A stretch of 64,000 bases of DNA from Mesotoga prima MesG1.Ag.4.2 (GCF_000147715.2 NC_017934.1:2170001-2234000); one strand, 5' to 3'; positions 15,492 through 25,213 are shown, counted from the stretch's first letter. The notes: generated by a model not told the origin, from the sequence alone. A program made the numbers and translations.

Positions 15492-16850
15492 ATGTATCTA
15501 TTGGACAGGAACAGTCAAACTAGAATTCTATCGGTTTTTGAGGGTGCCATTTACAATGGGTTCTTCTTAATTACTCAGGGATTCCTTGGGACGGGGCTTG
15601 CTCTTGAATTTGGGGCGTCCGAACCAGTTATTGCTTTGATTGGAGTTCTCCCTTCAGTTTCACAATTAATTCAACTCATTGCTCCTTTTATATTAAGACT
15701 GGTTGGAAACAGAAAGAAAGCAATGATGATATGTGCGTCTGCGGGGAGATTATCGACGGCGTTTATTCCAGTAACACTCGCATTAGGAATAAACAAACAG
15801 TCACTTTTACTGGTAATTCTTGCATTCTTTTCATTTGCAGCAAGTTTGGCAGGGAATTTCTGGGTATCAATTATCAGGGATGTTGTTCCGCCAGATAAAT
15901 CGGCAAGGTTCTTCAGCCTGAGAAACGTTATATTCACAATAACAAATATGTTGATAACGCTTCTTTATTCTTTCATTCTTGACCATTCATCTGGAAAAAC
16001 GGGTTTTGTGATAATAACCACTATGGGGGCAGTCAGTGCGTTGGTCAGCCTTGTTCTACTGGGTCTTCACAACGATCCTCCACACGAGATAAGCTATGGA
16101 AGTGGCCTTTTTAAGGCTGTTACAAGAGATAAGAAATTCATGACCTATCTCCGTTTCTATTCCTTCTGGAGCTTTTCAATTGCGATTGCTTCACCCTTCT
16201 TTGCCTATCATGAGCTAGTGAATATGGAACTGGATTATTCGTTTCTCAGTTTACTTAACATCTTCAGCTCAACTCTTACGATGGTGTTTTATCTTTTGTG
16301 GGGGAGGATAGCTGATAGAATTGGAGGACAGGCGGTATTGGAATTCGGCATCCTCGGTGCATTTTTAAAGACATTTCTCTGGTTGTTCATGGACAGGGGA
16401 ACGGTCTATTTACTTTACATAGATACTTTTATTGGTACCGCTTCGTGGAGCGCAATAAATCTTTGTCTTTTCACAACAATGCTCGAATTACTAAATGGGG
16501 TAGATGCGGAAACTTACTATGCGTTGCTTTCTTTTTCGAATGGGGCTTCCGCTCTTGCTGGTTCACTCGTTGGAGGGGTTCTTGCTTTTTATCTTAACAA
16601 GTTTACCTGGACACTCGGTGGACATACGTTTTTTGGCATTCAGATTTTGTTCCTAGTTACTCTGGTGTTGAGAGGTGTTTCTTTTCTGCTATTGAAGAGA
16701 GTAAAGACGAAGAAAGTCGTATCAGTACCTGGAATGGTTTTCAATTCGGCAGTTGTCATAGCTAATCGACTTGCAGCGAGGCCGAGAGAGTTTATTGAAG
16801 TGATGATAGAGAAGAACAAATCAAGAAGAAGGAGTGATAATAGTGATTGA
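15492..16850 (+). CDS. Major facilitator superfamily transporter
   Basis: The 452-aa protein has about twelve hydrophobic helices, with basic inside loops (RLVGNRKKAMMIC, and LWGRIADRIGG between helices 7 and 8). The latter is the MFS A-like motif. No substrate motif is recognised. The end overlaps the start of pepT, so the two genes are co-transcribed and coupled. This could mean peptide or amino acid transport, but that is inference from context. The ATG at 15492 has only a weak GGAG directly upstream, so the start is less certain than in neighbouring genes. Confidence 0.8.
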   Translation: MYLLDRNSQTRILSVFEGAIYNGFFLITQGFLGTGLALEFGASEPVIALIGVLPSVSQLIQLIAPFILRLVGNRKKAMMICASAGRLSTAFIPVTLALGINKQSLLLVILAFFSFAASLAGNFWVSIIRDVVPPDKSARFFSLRNVIFTITNMLITLLYSFILDHSSGKTGFVIITTMGAVSALVSLVLLGLHNDPPHEISYGSGLFKAVTRDKKFMTYLRFYSFWSFSIAIASPFFAYHELVNMELDYSFLSLLNIFSSTLTMVFYLLWGRIADRIGGQAVLEFGILGAFLKTFLWLFMDRGTVYLLYIDTFIGTASWSAINLCLFTTMLELLNGVDAETYYALLSFSNGASALAGSLVGGVLAFYLNKFTWTLGGHTFFGIQILFLVTLVLRGVSFLLLKRVKTKKVVSVPGMVFNSAVVIANRLAARPREFIEVMIEKNKSRRRSDNSD

Positions 16851-18084
16851 GAAATTGATTGAGCGATTTCTGAGATATATATCGATTGAAACCACTTCAA
16901 GCTTTGAATCTAAGACTTTCCCGTCTACAACTGGTCAGCTAGATCTTGCCAGAACTCTCAAGGAGGACATGGAATCTATAGGATTGTCTGAAGTTACTAT
17001 TGACGATTTTGGTTATGTGATGGGGACCCTGCCCTCAAACCTTGAAACGAAACTACCCGTGATTGGATTTATCTCCCATATGGATACGAGCCCAGAAATG
17101 AGCGGAAAAGATGTAAGACCTTCAATTGTTAAATATCAGGGAGGGAAGTTGCTCCTTAACAAGAAAGATAACCTCTATATTGATCCTCATCTGTATCCAG
17201 AAATTGAAAGATATGTTGGAGAAGATCTGATTGTTACTGACGGAACTACTTTGCTTGGAGCGGATGACAAGGCTGGAATTGCAGAGATTTTAACCGCGAT
17301 GGAATTTATAATTTCGAATCCCCGGATTAAACACGGCAAGATAAGAGTAGCCTTTACACCGGACGAGGAGATCGGGAGAGGAACTAATCATTTCAGCATA
17401 GAAGAATTCGGAGCCGATTACGCGTACACAGTAGATGGGGGAGGCATTGGAGAACTGCAGTACGAGACTTTCAACGCTGCCAACACTGAGGTTGTGATTA
17501 AAGGACTGAATATCCATCCTGGAAGCGCGAAAGACAAGATGAAAAACTCAATGCTCATTGCATGTGAATTCAACGGAATGCTGCCCTCAAATGAAATACC
17601 GGCCACTACTTGTGGGAGAGAGGGATTCTTCCACTTAATCAGTGTTCAAGGTTCTGTAGAAGAAACAATACTAAAATACATCATTAGAGATCATTCTAGG
17701 GAGAAGTTTTCAAGAAAAAAGACGATGATTTCCGAAGTAGCGGCTTTATTGAACTACAAATATGGAGAAAATACGGTCACGTTTTGTACTGAAGACTCTT
17801 ATTACAATATGAAAGAGAAGATAGAGGAAGTGTATTTTGTTGTTGAGACCGCGAAAAGGGCAATGGAGAGTCTTTCAATTGAACCGAAAATAGAACCTGT
17901 GCGAGGGGGAACTGATGGTGTGCGTCTTTCTTTTGTGGGACTTCCTACACCCAATCTCTTCACAGGAGGGCACAATTTTCACGGAAGATTCGAGTACATA
18001 CCAATAAGATCTATGGAAAAGTCGGTTCAGGTAATTACGAAGATAGTAGAGTTGTTCTCTGAGGAGGCGACCTTTGAAAGTTAG
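16843..18084 (+). CDS. pepT: Peptidase T (tripeptide aminopeptidase, M20B)
   Basis: The 413-aa enzyme has all PepT hallmarks. These are SHMDTSPEMSG (first zinc ligand and catalytic Asp), GADDKAGIAEI (bridging Asp), TPDEEIGRGTNHF (general-base Glu pair), YTVDGGG and the C-terminal GGTDG and GGHNFHGRFEYIP. It removes N-terminal residues from tripeptides in the cytoplasm. I use GTG 16843 as start: AGAAGGAG lies 8 bases upstream, while the GTG at 16834 is too close to it. It overlaps the MFS gene by 8 bases. The gene ends without a clear terminator, 250 bases before pckA. Confidence 0.94.
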   Translation: MIEKLIERFLRYISIETTSSFESKTFPSTTGQLDLARTLKEDMESIGLSEVTIDDFGYVMGTLPSNLETKLPVIGFISHMDTSPEMSGKDVRPSIVKYQGGKLLLNKKDNLYIDPHLYPEIERYVGEDLIVTDGTTLLGADDKAGIAEILTAMEFIISNPRIKHGKIRVAFTPDEEIGRGTNHFSIEEFGADYAYTVDGGGIGELQYETFNAANTEVVIKGLNIHPGSAKDKMKNSMLIACEFNGMLPSNEIPATTCGREGFFHLISVQGSVEETILKYIIRDHSREKFSRKKTMISEVAALLNYKYGENTVTFCTEDSYYNMKEKIEEVYFVVETAKRAMESLSIEPKIEPVRGGTDGVRLSFVGLPTPNLFTGGHNFHGRFEYIPIRSMEKSVQVITKIVELFSEEATFES

Positions 18085-18335
18085 GACTCTTTTATGGAAG
18101 TTCAAAGTCTGGAGACGAAGATTTGAAGTTAAAGAACGATCACCTTAACCCAGTATAACTCTACAGCTTTTTTCGGTAAGAGTCACACCCCAATATAGAG
18201 ATTTATGTTCAAAGACGTTAGATTTGCTTTGATTCGCACGATCTTTGTAGATTATGCGAACATTCGTGGTTCTTAGTTCAAGGAGTCTTGTAAGTAAGGC
18301 TCTACAGATTTTCTGGGATCTCTTGGAGGTGAAAG

Positions 18336-19988
18336 ATGTCTACTAGTTCCAGATTTGTGAGAGAAAGAATTGGAAGAGATAACCCTCTCTTTTCAATGAG
18401 CCGTGTAACGATAGAAACAGCTTTCTACGGAAATAACGTAGTACCGGTCGTTTCGCCCAGTGAGGCCTACAAGCTCGCGAAGAACTCGGCAGGTACGATA
18501 GTCACTGACCTTCCAGTTTATAAACCCGAAAAAGCCGGTCTTGATTCAGATTCAAAAGTTCTTCTCTTCAATGACGGCGCCGTGACTGGAAGATGTGCCT
18601 CGGCGAGGCGAATAGTGGGAGAGCCAGGAGTAAACGAAACAGAATACGGAGCGAAGTTGCGAGAAGCAGTCTACAAAACAAGAAACAGGAAGATGTACCA
18701 TGCCCAGGCGTATATAGGGCTCGATAGAGATTTCATGGTAAAGGCACATCTTCTGGTTCCTGAAACCCACGAGAACCTGATTTATAATTGGTTGTTAAAT
18801 TTCCAGCCGATAAACGAATTCTACAACGAAATGTATGAGTCCTCAGAAAGGTGTGAAAACGAGGGCGATATTTTTGTGTTTTCCGACCCGGAATGGCATC
18901 ATCCAGATCATCCATTGGGGCTTTCATTCTTCGATCCGGAACACAATTGCGCCGCAATTCTCGGAATGAGATACTTCGGTGAATTCAAAAAAGGAACGCT
19001 TACCCTTGCGTGGGGATGTGCCAACAGGCATGGTTTTGCTGCTTGTCATGGTGGTCAGAAAAGGTACAATCTCCAGGACAGAAAATTTGTTGTGGGTTTC
19101 TTTGGACTCTCCGGTTCCGGAAAGTCAACGCTTACTCATGCTAAGCACAACGGAAAGTATGATGTTACAGTGTTGCACGATGATGCCTTCGTGATTTCAT
19201 CTTCCGATGGATCTTCCGTAGCACTGGAACCCTCGTATTTCGACAAGACGTCCGACTATCCTCTAAATAGTGAAGACAACAAGTTCCTTCTTTCTGTTCA
19301 GAACGTTGGTGCGACCCAGGACGACGAAGGACGAATTGTTATTGTGACGGAGGACATTAGAAACGGAAACGGAAGGGCAATCAAGTCAAAAATCTGGTCT
19401 CCAAATAGAGTAGACAAATTCGATGAACCAGTAGAAGCCATCATCTGGTTGATGAAAGACCCATCAATTCCTCCGGTAGTGAAAGTCAACGATCCTGTTC
19501 TCGCATCTGTTATGGGCGCGACTCTTGCTACAAAAAGGACCTCGGCTGAACGCCTGGCACCAGGAGTTGATCCCAATGCGCTGGTAATAGAGCCCTACGC
19601 GAATCCATTCAGAACCTATCCGCTTTCTGACGATTTTAATCGTTTTCTTGAATTGTTTACTCACAGAGGGATTAACTGTTATATTTTCAATACCGGGCAT
19701 TTTGGCGAGAAGAAGGTTCCCAAGGAACTCACCCTTCAAATCCTCGAGTCTATAGTAGAGAACCGAGCAGAGTTCTTGCCGTGGGAACCATTCGAGGAAC
19801 TCGAGATAATGTTTATTGAAGGTTTTTTGCCTGATCTTTCTGATGAGAGCTACAAGAAGCTTCTGAGGGAGAGACTCGTTGACAGGTACAACTTCCTTCG
19901 GTCTAGAGAAGTTGAAAGAGGTGGCTTCGATAGACTTCCCCAGGAGGCAGTCGAATCGATTTCGTCCTTGATGAAAATCGTAGAGTAG
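18336..19988 (+). CDS. pckA: ATP-dependent phosphoenolpyruvate carboxykinase
   Basis: The 550-aa protein has the kinase P-loop GLSGSGKSTLTHA (about residue 255), the nearby LHDDAF metal-binding stretch and the lid/adenine region near IEPYANPFRTYPL. It converts oxaloacetate plus ATP to PEP, or fixes CO2 in reverse, in the cytoplasm. The N-terminal half carries the oxaloacetate-binding Arg region (EYGAKLREAVY) but diverges from E. coli PckA, as in other Thermotogota-type enzymes. ATG follows TGGAGGTG at ideal spacing. A terminator follows 18 bases after the stop, so the gene is monocistronic. Confidence 0.92.
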   Translation: MSTSSRFVRERIGRDNPLFSMSRVTIETAFYGNNVVPVVSPSEAYKLAKNSAGTIVTDLPVYKPEKAGLDSDSKVLLFNDGAVTGRCASARRIVGEPGVNETEYGAKLREAVYKTRNRKMYHAQAYIGLDRDFMVKAHLLVPETHENLIYNWLLNFQPINEFYNEMYESSERCENEGDIFVFSDPEWHHPDHPLGLSFFDPEHNCAAILGMRYFGEFKKGTLTLAWGCANRHGFAACHGGQKRYNLQDRKFVVGFFGLSGSGKSTLTHAKHNGKYDVTVLHDDAFVISSSDGSSVALEPSYFDKTSDYPLNSEDNKFLLSVQNVGATQDDEGRIVIVTEDIRNGNGRAIKSKIWSPNRVDKFDEPVEAIIWLMKDPSIPPVVKVNDPVLASVMGATLATKRTSAERLAPGVDPNALVIEPYANPFRTYPLSDDFNRFLELFTHRGINCYIFNTGHFGEKKVPKELTLQILESIVENRAEFLPWEPFEELEIMFIEGFLPDLSDESYKKLLRERLVDRYNFLRSREVERGGFDRLPQEAVESISSLMKIVE

Positions 19989-20004
19989 TTTTGGTTTTAT
20001 CATG

Positions 20005-20028
20005 GGGCCGCCTTTGGCGGCCTTTTCA
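20005..20028 (+). terminator. Rho-independent terminator of pckA
   Basis: GGCCGCC and GGCGGCC pair around a 3-base loop and are followed by TTTTCATTTG. Confidence 0.85.
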
Positions 20029-20055
20029 TTTGTTTATTCAATCTTAGTTTACAAT

Positions 20056-20195
20056 AAAAAAGGATTCCTGACTGGCGTCAGGAATCGAAGGGGGAATTGC
20101 TACGAAACGAGGAGTTGTCCGGATTGCGGCTAACTTTACCGTATAAACGAGTGCATTGTGAATACACTGTAACCGAAGTTAACCGTTAACCTTTC
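20056..20195 (-). ncRNA. Candidate small RNA (about 140 nt), minus strand, between pckA and the ATP-grasp gene
   Basis: A leftward promoter at 20230-20202 and a perfect 10-bp hairpin terminator (GATTCCTGAC/GTCAGGAATC, six-base T-tract, 20056-20086) frame about 140 nt. No start codon with a Shine-Dalgarno occurs inside. The RNA ends tail-to-tail with the pckA terminator, so it does not lead into a gene. It contains an inverted GGTTAACGGTTAAC-type repeat near its 5' end. Family unknown to me. Confidence 0.55.
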
Positions 20196-20201
20196 AAACT
20201 T

Positions 20202-20230
20202 ATTATACAATTTATTCTCAAAGAAATCAA
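20202..20230 (-). promoter_or_regulatory. Sigma-70-type promoter for the 20.1-kb small transcript
   Basis: Minus-strand TTGATT (20230-20225), 17-base spacer, TATAAT (20207-20202). The next plus-strand gene starts in the opposite direction, so this promoter can only serve the short unit. Confidence 0.7.
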
Positions 20231-20442
20231 ATCGTCTCTATTATGTAAATGGAGGCGACAATTGCATGGTTCATCAGTCGGTGTCTCAGTTAGCCTTAAT
20301 TTAACGTATTGCGCAGTTGGCTAACAAGCCCGGGAAATACTGGGCTCATAGAACGGTGGTAAAAAATCAATTTGTTACTTCGATGGTATAAGATTTTATT
20401 TGATAATCTTCGTTATTCATTCTCTTTCGGGAGGTTTTGAGT

Positions 20443-21651
20443 TTGAGGGTATTGGTTACGGGCGCTAGAATGTGGTATGCAATTAATACAATAAGGCTTT
20501 TGGCTAGAAGCGGTCATGAGGTTTTCGCAGCGGACAGCAGTAGACTTAGCGGGGGTCTTTACTCCAGATATCTCAAAGGGAAATTCATTTATCCTTCAGT
20601 CGGTGAGAATAGCAGTGCTTTTGTCGAAAGCGTCATTGAAAAGATAGAAGAACTGAAGATCGATGTTCTGTGTCCAACCTTTGAAGAGGGTTTTGTGTTC
20701 AGCAAATATATTGGTAGGTTGGAAGGTCGTGTAAATGTACTGGTTCCTTCTTACGATCATATTACTCTCCTTCACGACAAGTACTCAATGACCACTTACG
20801 CAAGATCACTTGGTATAAGTGTTCCGAAGACGGCGCTGTTGAAGGATTTCAGCTTAGAGGGGTGTGAATTCCCGGTAATAATTAAACCCAGAAATCAGCG
20901 ATCTGCTGAAGGGATTTTCAAGGTTAATTCCATAGGTGAGTTCGAGAAAAGATGCAGGAATCTTGAAGAAGACAGATATCTGGTTCAAGAGTGGAAAGAG
21001 CCCTACCAGATTTGTACAACAGGGTTGGCTCACAATGGTCGGTTAATTGGAAACGTCATTTATCACAACATAAGAGAATACCCTGAATCTGGAGGAATTG
21101 GTACCTGCAGAGTTTCTATAGATTGCGAAAAAGCGCTTGGGGAAGTTAAGAAAATCGTCAGCGATCTCAACTACTCTGGATTCATTTCGATGGATTTCCT
21201 ACATGACAGAATCAATGGTGAATACTATCTGGTTGATGTAAATCCCAGGATGAGCCCCGGGCTGCTCATTGCTTATAACTCTGGTGTTGACATGGTAAAG
21301 GCGTATCTTGAATTAGCGAATGGAAGTGAAGTCAGCGTGGCTAGATCGCCGAAAACCGGTTATGGTACTTTTACAACGGCAATGGAGATCGGTTGGTTCT
21401 TCAGTACGTTGTTTAAAGGCAAGTTTAAGAACCTGAAGGGCTTTTTCAAGAGCAGGAAGAAGCTAAAGGATGATTCATGGGATGTTCGCGATCCGATTCC
21501 TTTTTTTGTGATGCTTCTGTCCATGTTGAACACTGCTGTCTTTGGACCTCTCAGAGGTGGCCAGACGAAGAGTTTTTCTCTCGGAGCAACCTGTGATACA
21601 GAAAGTCTAGGTTCCGAGGACGAGTTAATCAAGAAGAAAAAAGCTGTGTAG
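20443..21651 (+). CDS. ATP-grasp family ligase
   Basis: The 402-aa protein starts with a Rossmann-like pre-ATP-grasp domain (MRVLVTGARMWYAIN). It continues with ATP-grasp elements: FPVIIKPRNQRSAEGI (ATP-binding Lys and glycine-containing loop), YLVQEWK, and FISMDFLHD...YLVDVNPRMSPG with the Mg-binding acidic and Asn residues. It should join a carboxylate to an amine or thiol through an acylphosphate. TTG 20443 is chosen because GGGAGG lies 8 bases upstream; a TTG two codons earlier is too close. The C-terminal 80 residues are basic and have no clear match. Substrates are unknown and no partner gene is adjacent. Confidence 0.82.
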   Translation: MRVLVTGARMWYAINTIRLLARSGHEVFAADSSRLSGGLYSRYLKGKFIYPSVGENSSAFVESVIEKIEELKIDVLCPTFEEGFVFSKYIGRLEGRVNVLVPSYDHITLLHDKYSMTTYARSLGISVPKTALLKDFSLEGCEFPVIIKPRNQRSAEGIFKVNSIGEFEKRCRNLEEDRYLVQEWKEPYQICTTGLAHNGRLIGNVIYHNIREYPESGGIGTCRVSIDCEKALGEVKKIVSDLNYSGFISMDFLHDRINGEYYLVDVNPRMSPGLLIAYNSGVDMVKAYLELANGSEVSVARSPKTGYGTFTTAMEIGWFFSTLFKGKFKNLKGFFKSRKKLKDDSWDVRDPIPFFVMLLSMLNTAVFGPLRGGQTKSFSLGATCDTESLGSEDELIKKKKAV

Positions 21652-21957
21652 AAATCAAACCATGGTCGTAAAAAACACTGCTATGGATAGTAAAACGGTC
21701 TTAGAGTTAGCTAATAGAAGTTCTACCTCACAATGGAAATTTTCAAATGGTCCAAGACAATGTTAGACTGTTGATTCATATGACGCACGAAAAGTCTATT
21801 GAAACCTGGTTTCGAGAGACTGAATCAATAGTCCCGAACAATTGTTTCGAAAGCTAGAATGAGATCATTTGAGTATTAAGATTGGGCTCGCCGAAGGGTC
21901 TTCCAAATTGAAGCAAATCCAGGTTCAGCAGCTTTGCCTCATGACGGACGTGGTTTG
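21652..21957. other. Intergenic remnant between ATP-grasp gene and radical SAM pseudogene
   Basis: No intact ORF. On the minus strand the part next to 21957 may hold eroded C-terminal codons of the adjacent radical SAM pseudogene, but the match is too weak to assert. Confidence 0.35.
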
Positions 21958-22712
21958 TCATATATTGTCGTTTGAAGAGCTACAGAAGTACGAATTTCCG
22001 TAGGTTCTTTTGTATTGATTACTCATTCCCGGAAAGAGCTCGTCGAGTTTTAGATAGTAATATTCTTTCTGCCTATCCCTCAAAGTCATTCTCATTGAAG
22101 GATAGATAAAGTTGGCTCCAGCTTCTTTTCCTCTAGTAAGTATGGGCAAGATGTCTTCCGTACTATCTTCTGTGAATGGCAGGATCGGCATCAACACGAT
22201 TTCGACATCAATGCCTGCTCTAGATAAAGCCTTGAATACTTCGATTCCTCTTGAATGCCAGGGTACTCCTGGTTCGAGTTTGTTTGCCAACTTATCGTCT
22301 GGAGTTGTTATTGTGAAGACCACCGAGCAACGCTTCGAGACATTCAGAATATCAACGTCTTTAATTGAAGGTGGTCCTTTGTGGTTATCTGGACTCCATA
22401 TGCGAGATTTCGACTAACCAAAAGAGATCTCTTCGTTATTTTCATCTTTTTGGCGGAGTACATGGATCGCTCTTTTATCCGGTCGATTCTATGCCGTTAT
22501 CTCTTTTACGCTTGAGCTCGAATTTCGGAAGGTCCACTGCATTTGACCTGTAACCGACATTTTCGAAACCGTCTACTCCTTAGCATTGACTCCCAGAGTC
22601 ACAGTGTGTGCAGCAGTGTTGACACCCACGACGCCGATAGTTTGTAGATCTTATAAACGCCGAAAATTGCCCGCCTAGAGCGGAAACAACGGTCTTCGCG
22701 ATTATCTCTATA
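21958..22712 (-). pseudogene. Decayed radical SAM protein (SplB-like / Rv2578c family)
   Basis: The 3' half keeps one good frame of 121 codons (22323-21958): VFTITTPDDKLANKLEPG, IDVEIVLMPILPFTEDS, MTLRDRQKEYYYLKLDELFPG and YGNSYFCSSSN. These are characteristic of the C-terminal half of DNA-photolyase-related radical SAM proteins. Upstream, in shifting frames, lie the start IIAKTVVSALGG and the cluster-binding GCQHCCTHCDS (C-x3-C-x2-C still intact), then VDLPKFELKRKRD. Stops interrupt after GSQC and after GIESTG, and several frameshifts separate the pieces. It is therefore a dead gene of about 250 codons. Known relatives are iron-sulfur radical enzymes, some repairing DNA. Confidence 0.78.
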
Positions 22713-22861
22713 ATGGAACAATGATACTGCTCAAGAAACTACGTGAATGCAAGATCTTCGAATGACAAAAAGCGTGACTTTGCGAGAAATACAGGCGATT
22801 TCTCCGGTTTATCTAGTTTTCTTCAGAAGCGAGGTCAAAGGGTACGAAGACAATTATCTGA

Positions 22862-22867
22862 TATAAT
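22862..22867 (+). promoter_or_regulatory. Possible -10 element for the 22967 membrane protein gene
   Basis: TATAAT about 100 bases upstream of the gene. No good -35 hexamer lies at 16-18 bases, so support is weak. Confidence 0.3.
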
Positions 22868-22966
22868 CTATCCTGAAGGGATCGTTGAAAGAGAGATTTG
22901 CCCAGACGTAAGTGCTCTTCTGGCGCTTAGCAGGACAGTGACGAAGAGTTATTTTGGAGTGATGTT

Positions 22967-23401
22967 ATGGGTTTTTTCGAAGGGTTTAGCAAGATAGTAT
23001 TTGTGATCTCCTACGTTTTATGGGCTGGAGGGGGGCTCACGGTTTCGCTCTTGATGATACCTATGAAGGATCCCAGAACTGAACCTCAGGTTCAGGGTTA
23101 CCTTCACGCTTTCTGGCAAACCATAAGAATACCGGCAGCGGCTCTTTCTTTCGTTGTTTTGGGAACAGCAATTACAATGGCAATAATCGTTTCAGCTTCC
23201 TTGCTTTGGAGCTCACTTTTCTCTTTGTCATGGTTTCTCACTTTCTTGTTCTGGCTTATGGCGGACAGGTTTATGAAATCAGGAGGAAGCGATCCAAGAT
23301 CAATGGTCGAGGTCCATAAGAGAAGCTTCCACGCTTATCTGGTTATAGCAGATATTTCGATCTTTCTTTCAATGCTTTCAGTTGCGTTTATGCTGTTATG
23401 A
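22967..23401 (+). CDS. Small integral membrane protein of unknown function
   Basis: The 144-aa product has four hydrophobic segments (about residues 8-30, 55-78, 80-98, 122-144). A conserved-looking polar loop (KDPRTEPQVQGYLHAFWQ) lies between the first two, and a basic loop ending VHKRSFHAYL precedes the last. ATG follows GGAGTG. It resembles copper-resistance CopD-like or DUF-type four-helix membrane proteins in topology only. The C-terminal residues overlap the convergent ABC-F gene by 6 bases. No function is assigned. Confidence 0.7.
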   Translation: MGFFEGFSKIVFVISYVLWAGGGLTVSLLMIPMKDPRTEPQVQGYLHAFWQTIRIPAAALSFVVLGTAITMAIIVSASLLWSSLFSLSWFLTFLFWLMADRFMKSGGSDPRSMVEVHKRSFHAYLVIADISIFLSMLSVAFMLL

Positions 23402-25213
23402 TTGATCTCCCATCATTGTAGAAAGTTCCTCTAGGTCGTGTTCCAGGATCTCTCTTTCTTCAAGAATCTCAAGAATCCTCTCTTCAGCCTGATCCAAAGT
23501 GTTCAGAAATTCTTGGAGCCTCTCGTAATCACTAGCGTAAAGCCCCATTCTTGCGTGAATCTCTTCCAGACTATTGGACAGAGCTTCTTCTTCAGCATCC
23601 AATTGTTGCAACTTTTCAATGATCGACTTCTTCTTGTTGGATAATCTCCTTCTTTCTTGAAAGCTGACTCGCCCGTCATCATTACCCACCGAACCGGTAT
23701 AGCTTTGATTTCTACTCAAATACTCATCAACAGTGGATACACTCTTCAACTTATGCCTATCGATCATCAAGAAACGATCACAAATATTCTGTACGAATTC
23801 TCTGTCGTGAGAAACAAGAATTATGCAGCCTTCGTATTCTTTCAGTACCTGTTCAAGGCTTTCAATGGACCAGATGTCGAGATTGTTCGTCGGTTCATCC
23901 ATGACCAAAACGTTTGGACGCGATAATATCAGTTTCGCAAGCGCGAGTTTCGTTTTTTCTCCACCACTCAAGGTGTGTATTGGCTTAAAGACATCGTCGC
24001 CGGGAAAGCCAAACCTTCCTAAGTACTTTCTTACTTCGTAATCAGGTTGCCCCCTCATCAATTGCCAGATTTCCGTGAGCACATCGTTTGACGAATTTAG
24101 ATCCTCGGTCAGCTGAGAAAGATAGCCCCAACGGACGTTGTGGCCCCAGGTAACTTCTCCCGAGTATCCCTTTAAATTCCCAGTAATTATCTTCAAGAGT
24201 GTTGTCTTCCCGCTGCCATTTGGGCCGAGAAGGCCGATCTTATCTCTCCTGTGTATTTCTGTGGTGGCGCTGCTGAAGAGATTCTTGCTGCCAAAGCCGA
24301 ATGACAGTTTTTCGATCTTCAAAACTGAGTAGCCGGTTCTATCTGGCTGTGGCAGGCGGAATTTTGTCCCTCTGATTTCTTCATCTGGGAGATCTATCGA
24401 TTCGAGCTGCTCGATTAGTCTGTCCCTTTGTTTTTCTTTGTTGATCGCCTGCTTGATGAATTTTTCCTGCCCCCACAATCTGTAGCGTTTTGCGACAGAG
24501 TCAAGTCTTTCGATTTCTTTTGAAAGATTATCCCGTGTTCTCAGGCCGCTCTTTAACATAATCTCTCTGTCTGCCTGGTATCTGTCATAAGGTCCGGGGA
24601 AATCCCAAAGCGAGCCGCCGTTCAGCTCCCAGAAGCGATTGCCAACGTTTCTAATCAAGTATCTGTCGTGAGTAACGACAAGCAGAGCTCCTTTGTAATT
24701 CTTTAAGAAGCTTACTAACCATTCAGTCGATTCGAGATCGAGATGATTTGTAGGTTCATCCAAGAGCAGTAGATCGTAATCAACCAGAAAAAGCTTTCCA
24801 AGAGAGATCCTGGTTAGTTCGCCACCACTGAAGGTTTCGAGACGTCTTTCCCAATCTTCCTCGCCGAATTCGAGCCCTACGAGGATACTCCTTACTCTTC
24901 TGTCGAAGGAATAGTATTCTTCGGTGTCGGGAAGGACACTCGATTTGTCCTGCATGTAGTAATCCATAAGAGTCAACTCAGAGTTGGGTATTCTATTCTG
25001 TATTTGATAACCAATTCTCACGTTTGTGGAGAGGAAAATCTCCCCCTCAGACGGCAAAAGATCACCGGAAATTATTCTCATGAGGGTTGATTTTCCGCTT
25101 CCGTTCTTTCCAAGAAGTATTGTCTTATCTTTCCTATCTATCGAGGTTGAGACTTCGTCAAAGAGGAAGTCTTGACCATAATCGTGTCCAACTTTGCTCA
25201 GAGTAATCAGCAT
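23396..25213 (-). CDS. ABC-F family ATPase (translation factor / antibiotic-resistance type)
   Basis: The 605-aa protein has two nucleotide-binding domains and no membrane segment. NBD1 has Walker A GKNGSGKST and signature FSGGELTR; NBD2 has GPNGSGKTT and LSGGEKTK. Both have LLLDEPTNHLD-type Walker B motifs (LVMDEPTNNLD in NBD2). The linker between them (about residues 235-310) is basic and helical, as in ABC-F P-site tRNA-interaction motifs. A C-terminal coiled coil (residues 535-600) is present. ABC-F proteins bind the ribosomal E site to rescue stalled or drug-bound ribosomes. ATG 25213 is chosen for its GGAAGGGAA Shine-Dalgarno. The upstream open 70 codons are not protein-like. Confidence 0.9.
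   Translation of the reverse strand: MLITLSKVGHDYGQDFLFDEVSTSIDRKDKTILLGKNGSGKSTLMRIISGDLLPSEGEIFLSTNVRIGYQIQNRIPNSELTLMDYYMQDKSSVLPDTEEYYSFDRRVRSILVGLEFGEEDWERRLETFSGGELTRISLGKLFLVDYDLLLLDEPTNHLDLESTEWLVSFLKNYKGALLVVTHDRYLIRNVGNRFWELNGGSLWDFPGPYDRYQADREIMLKSGLRTRDNLSKEIERLDSVAKRYRLWGQEKFIKQAINKEKQRDRLIEQLESIDLPDEEIRGTKFRLPQPDRTGYSVLKIEKLSFGFGSKNLFSSATTEIHRRDKIGLLGPNGSGKTTLLKIITGNLKGYSGEVTWGHNVRWGYLSQLTEDLNSSNDVLTEIWQLMRGQPDYEVRKYLGRFGFPGDDVFKPIHTLSGGEKTKLALAKLILSRPNVLVMDEPTNNLDIWSIESLEQVLKEYEGCIILVSHDREFVQNICDRFLMIDRHKLKSVSTVDEYLSRNQSYTGSVGNDDGRVSFQERRRLSNKKKSIIEKLQQLDAEEEALSNSLEEIHARMGLYASDYERLQEFLNTLDQAEERILEILEEREILEHDLEELSTMMGDQS

Noticed and set aside
22743-22997. Plus-strand open frame of 84 codons before the membrane protein gene
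   Set aside because: No ribosome-binding site, a composition unlike the neighbours, and overlap with the better-supported gene at 22967.
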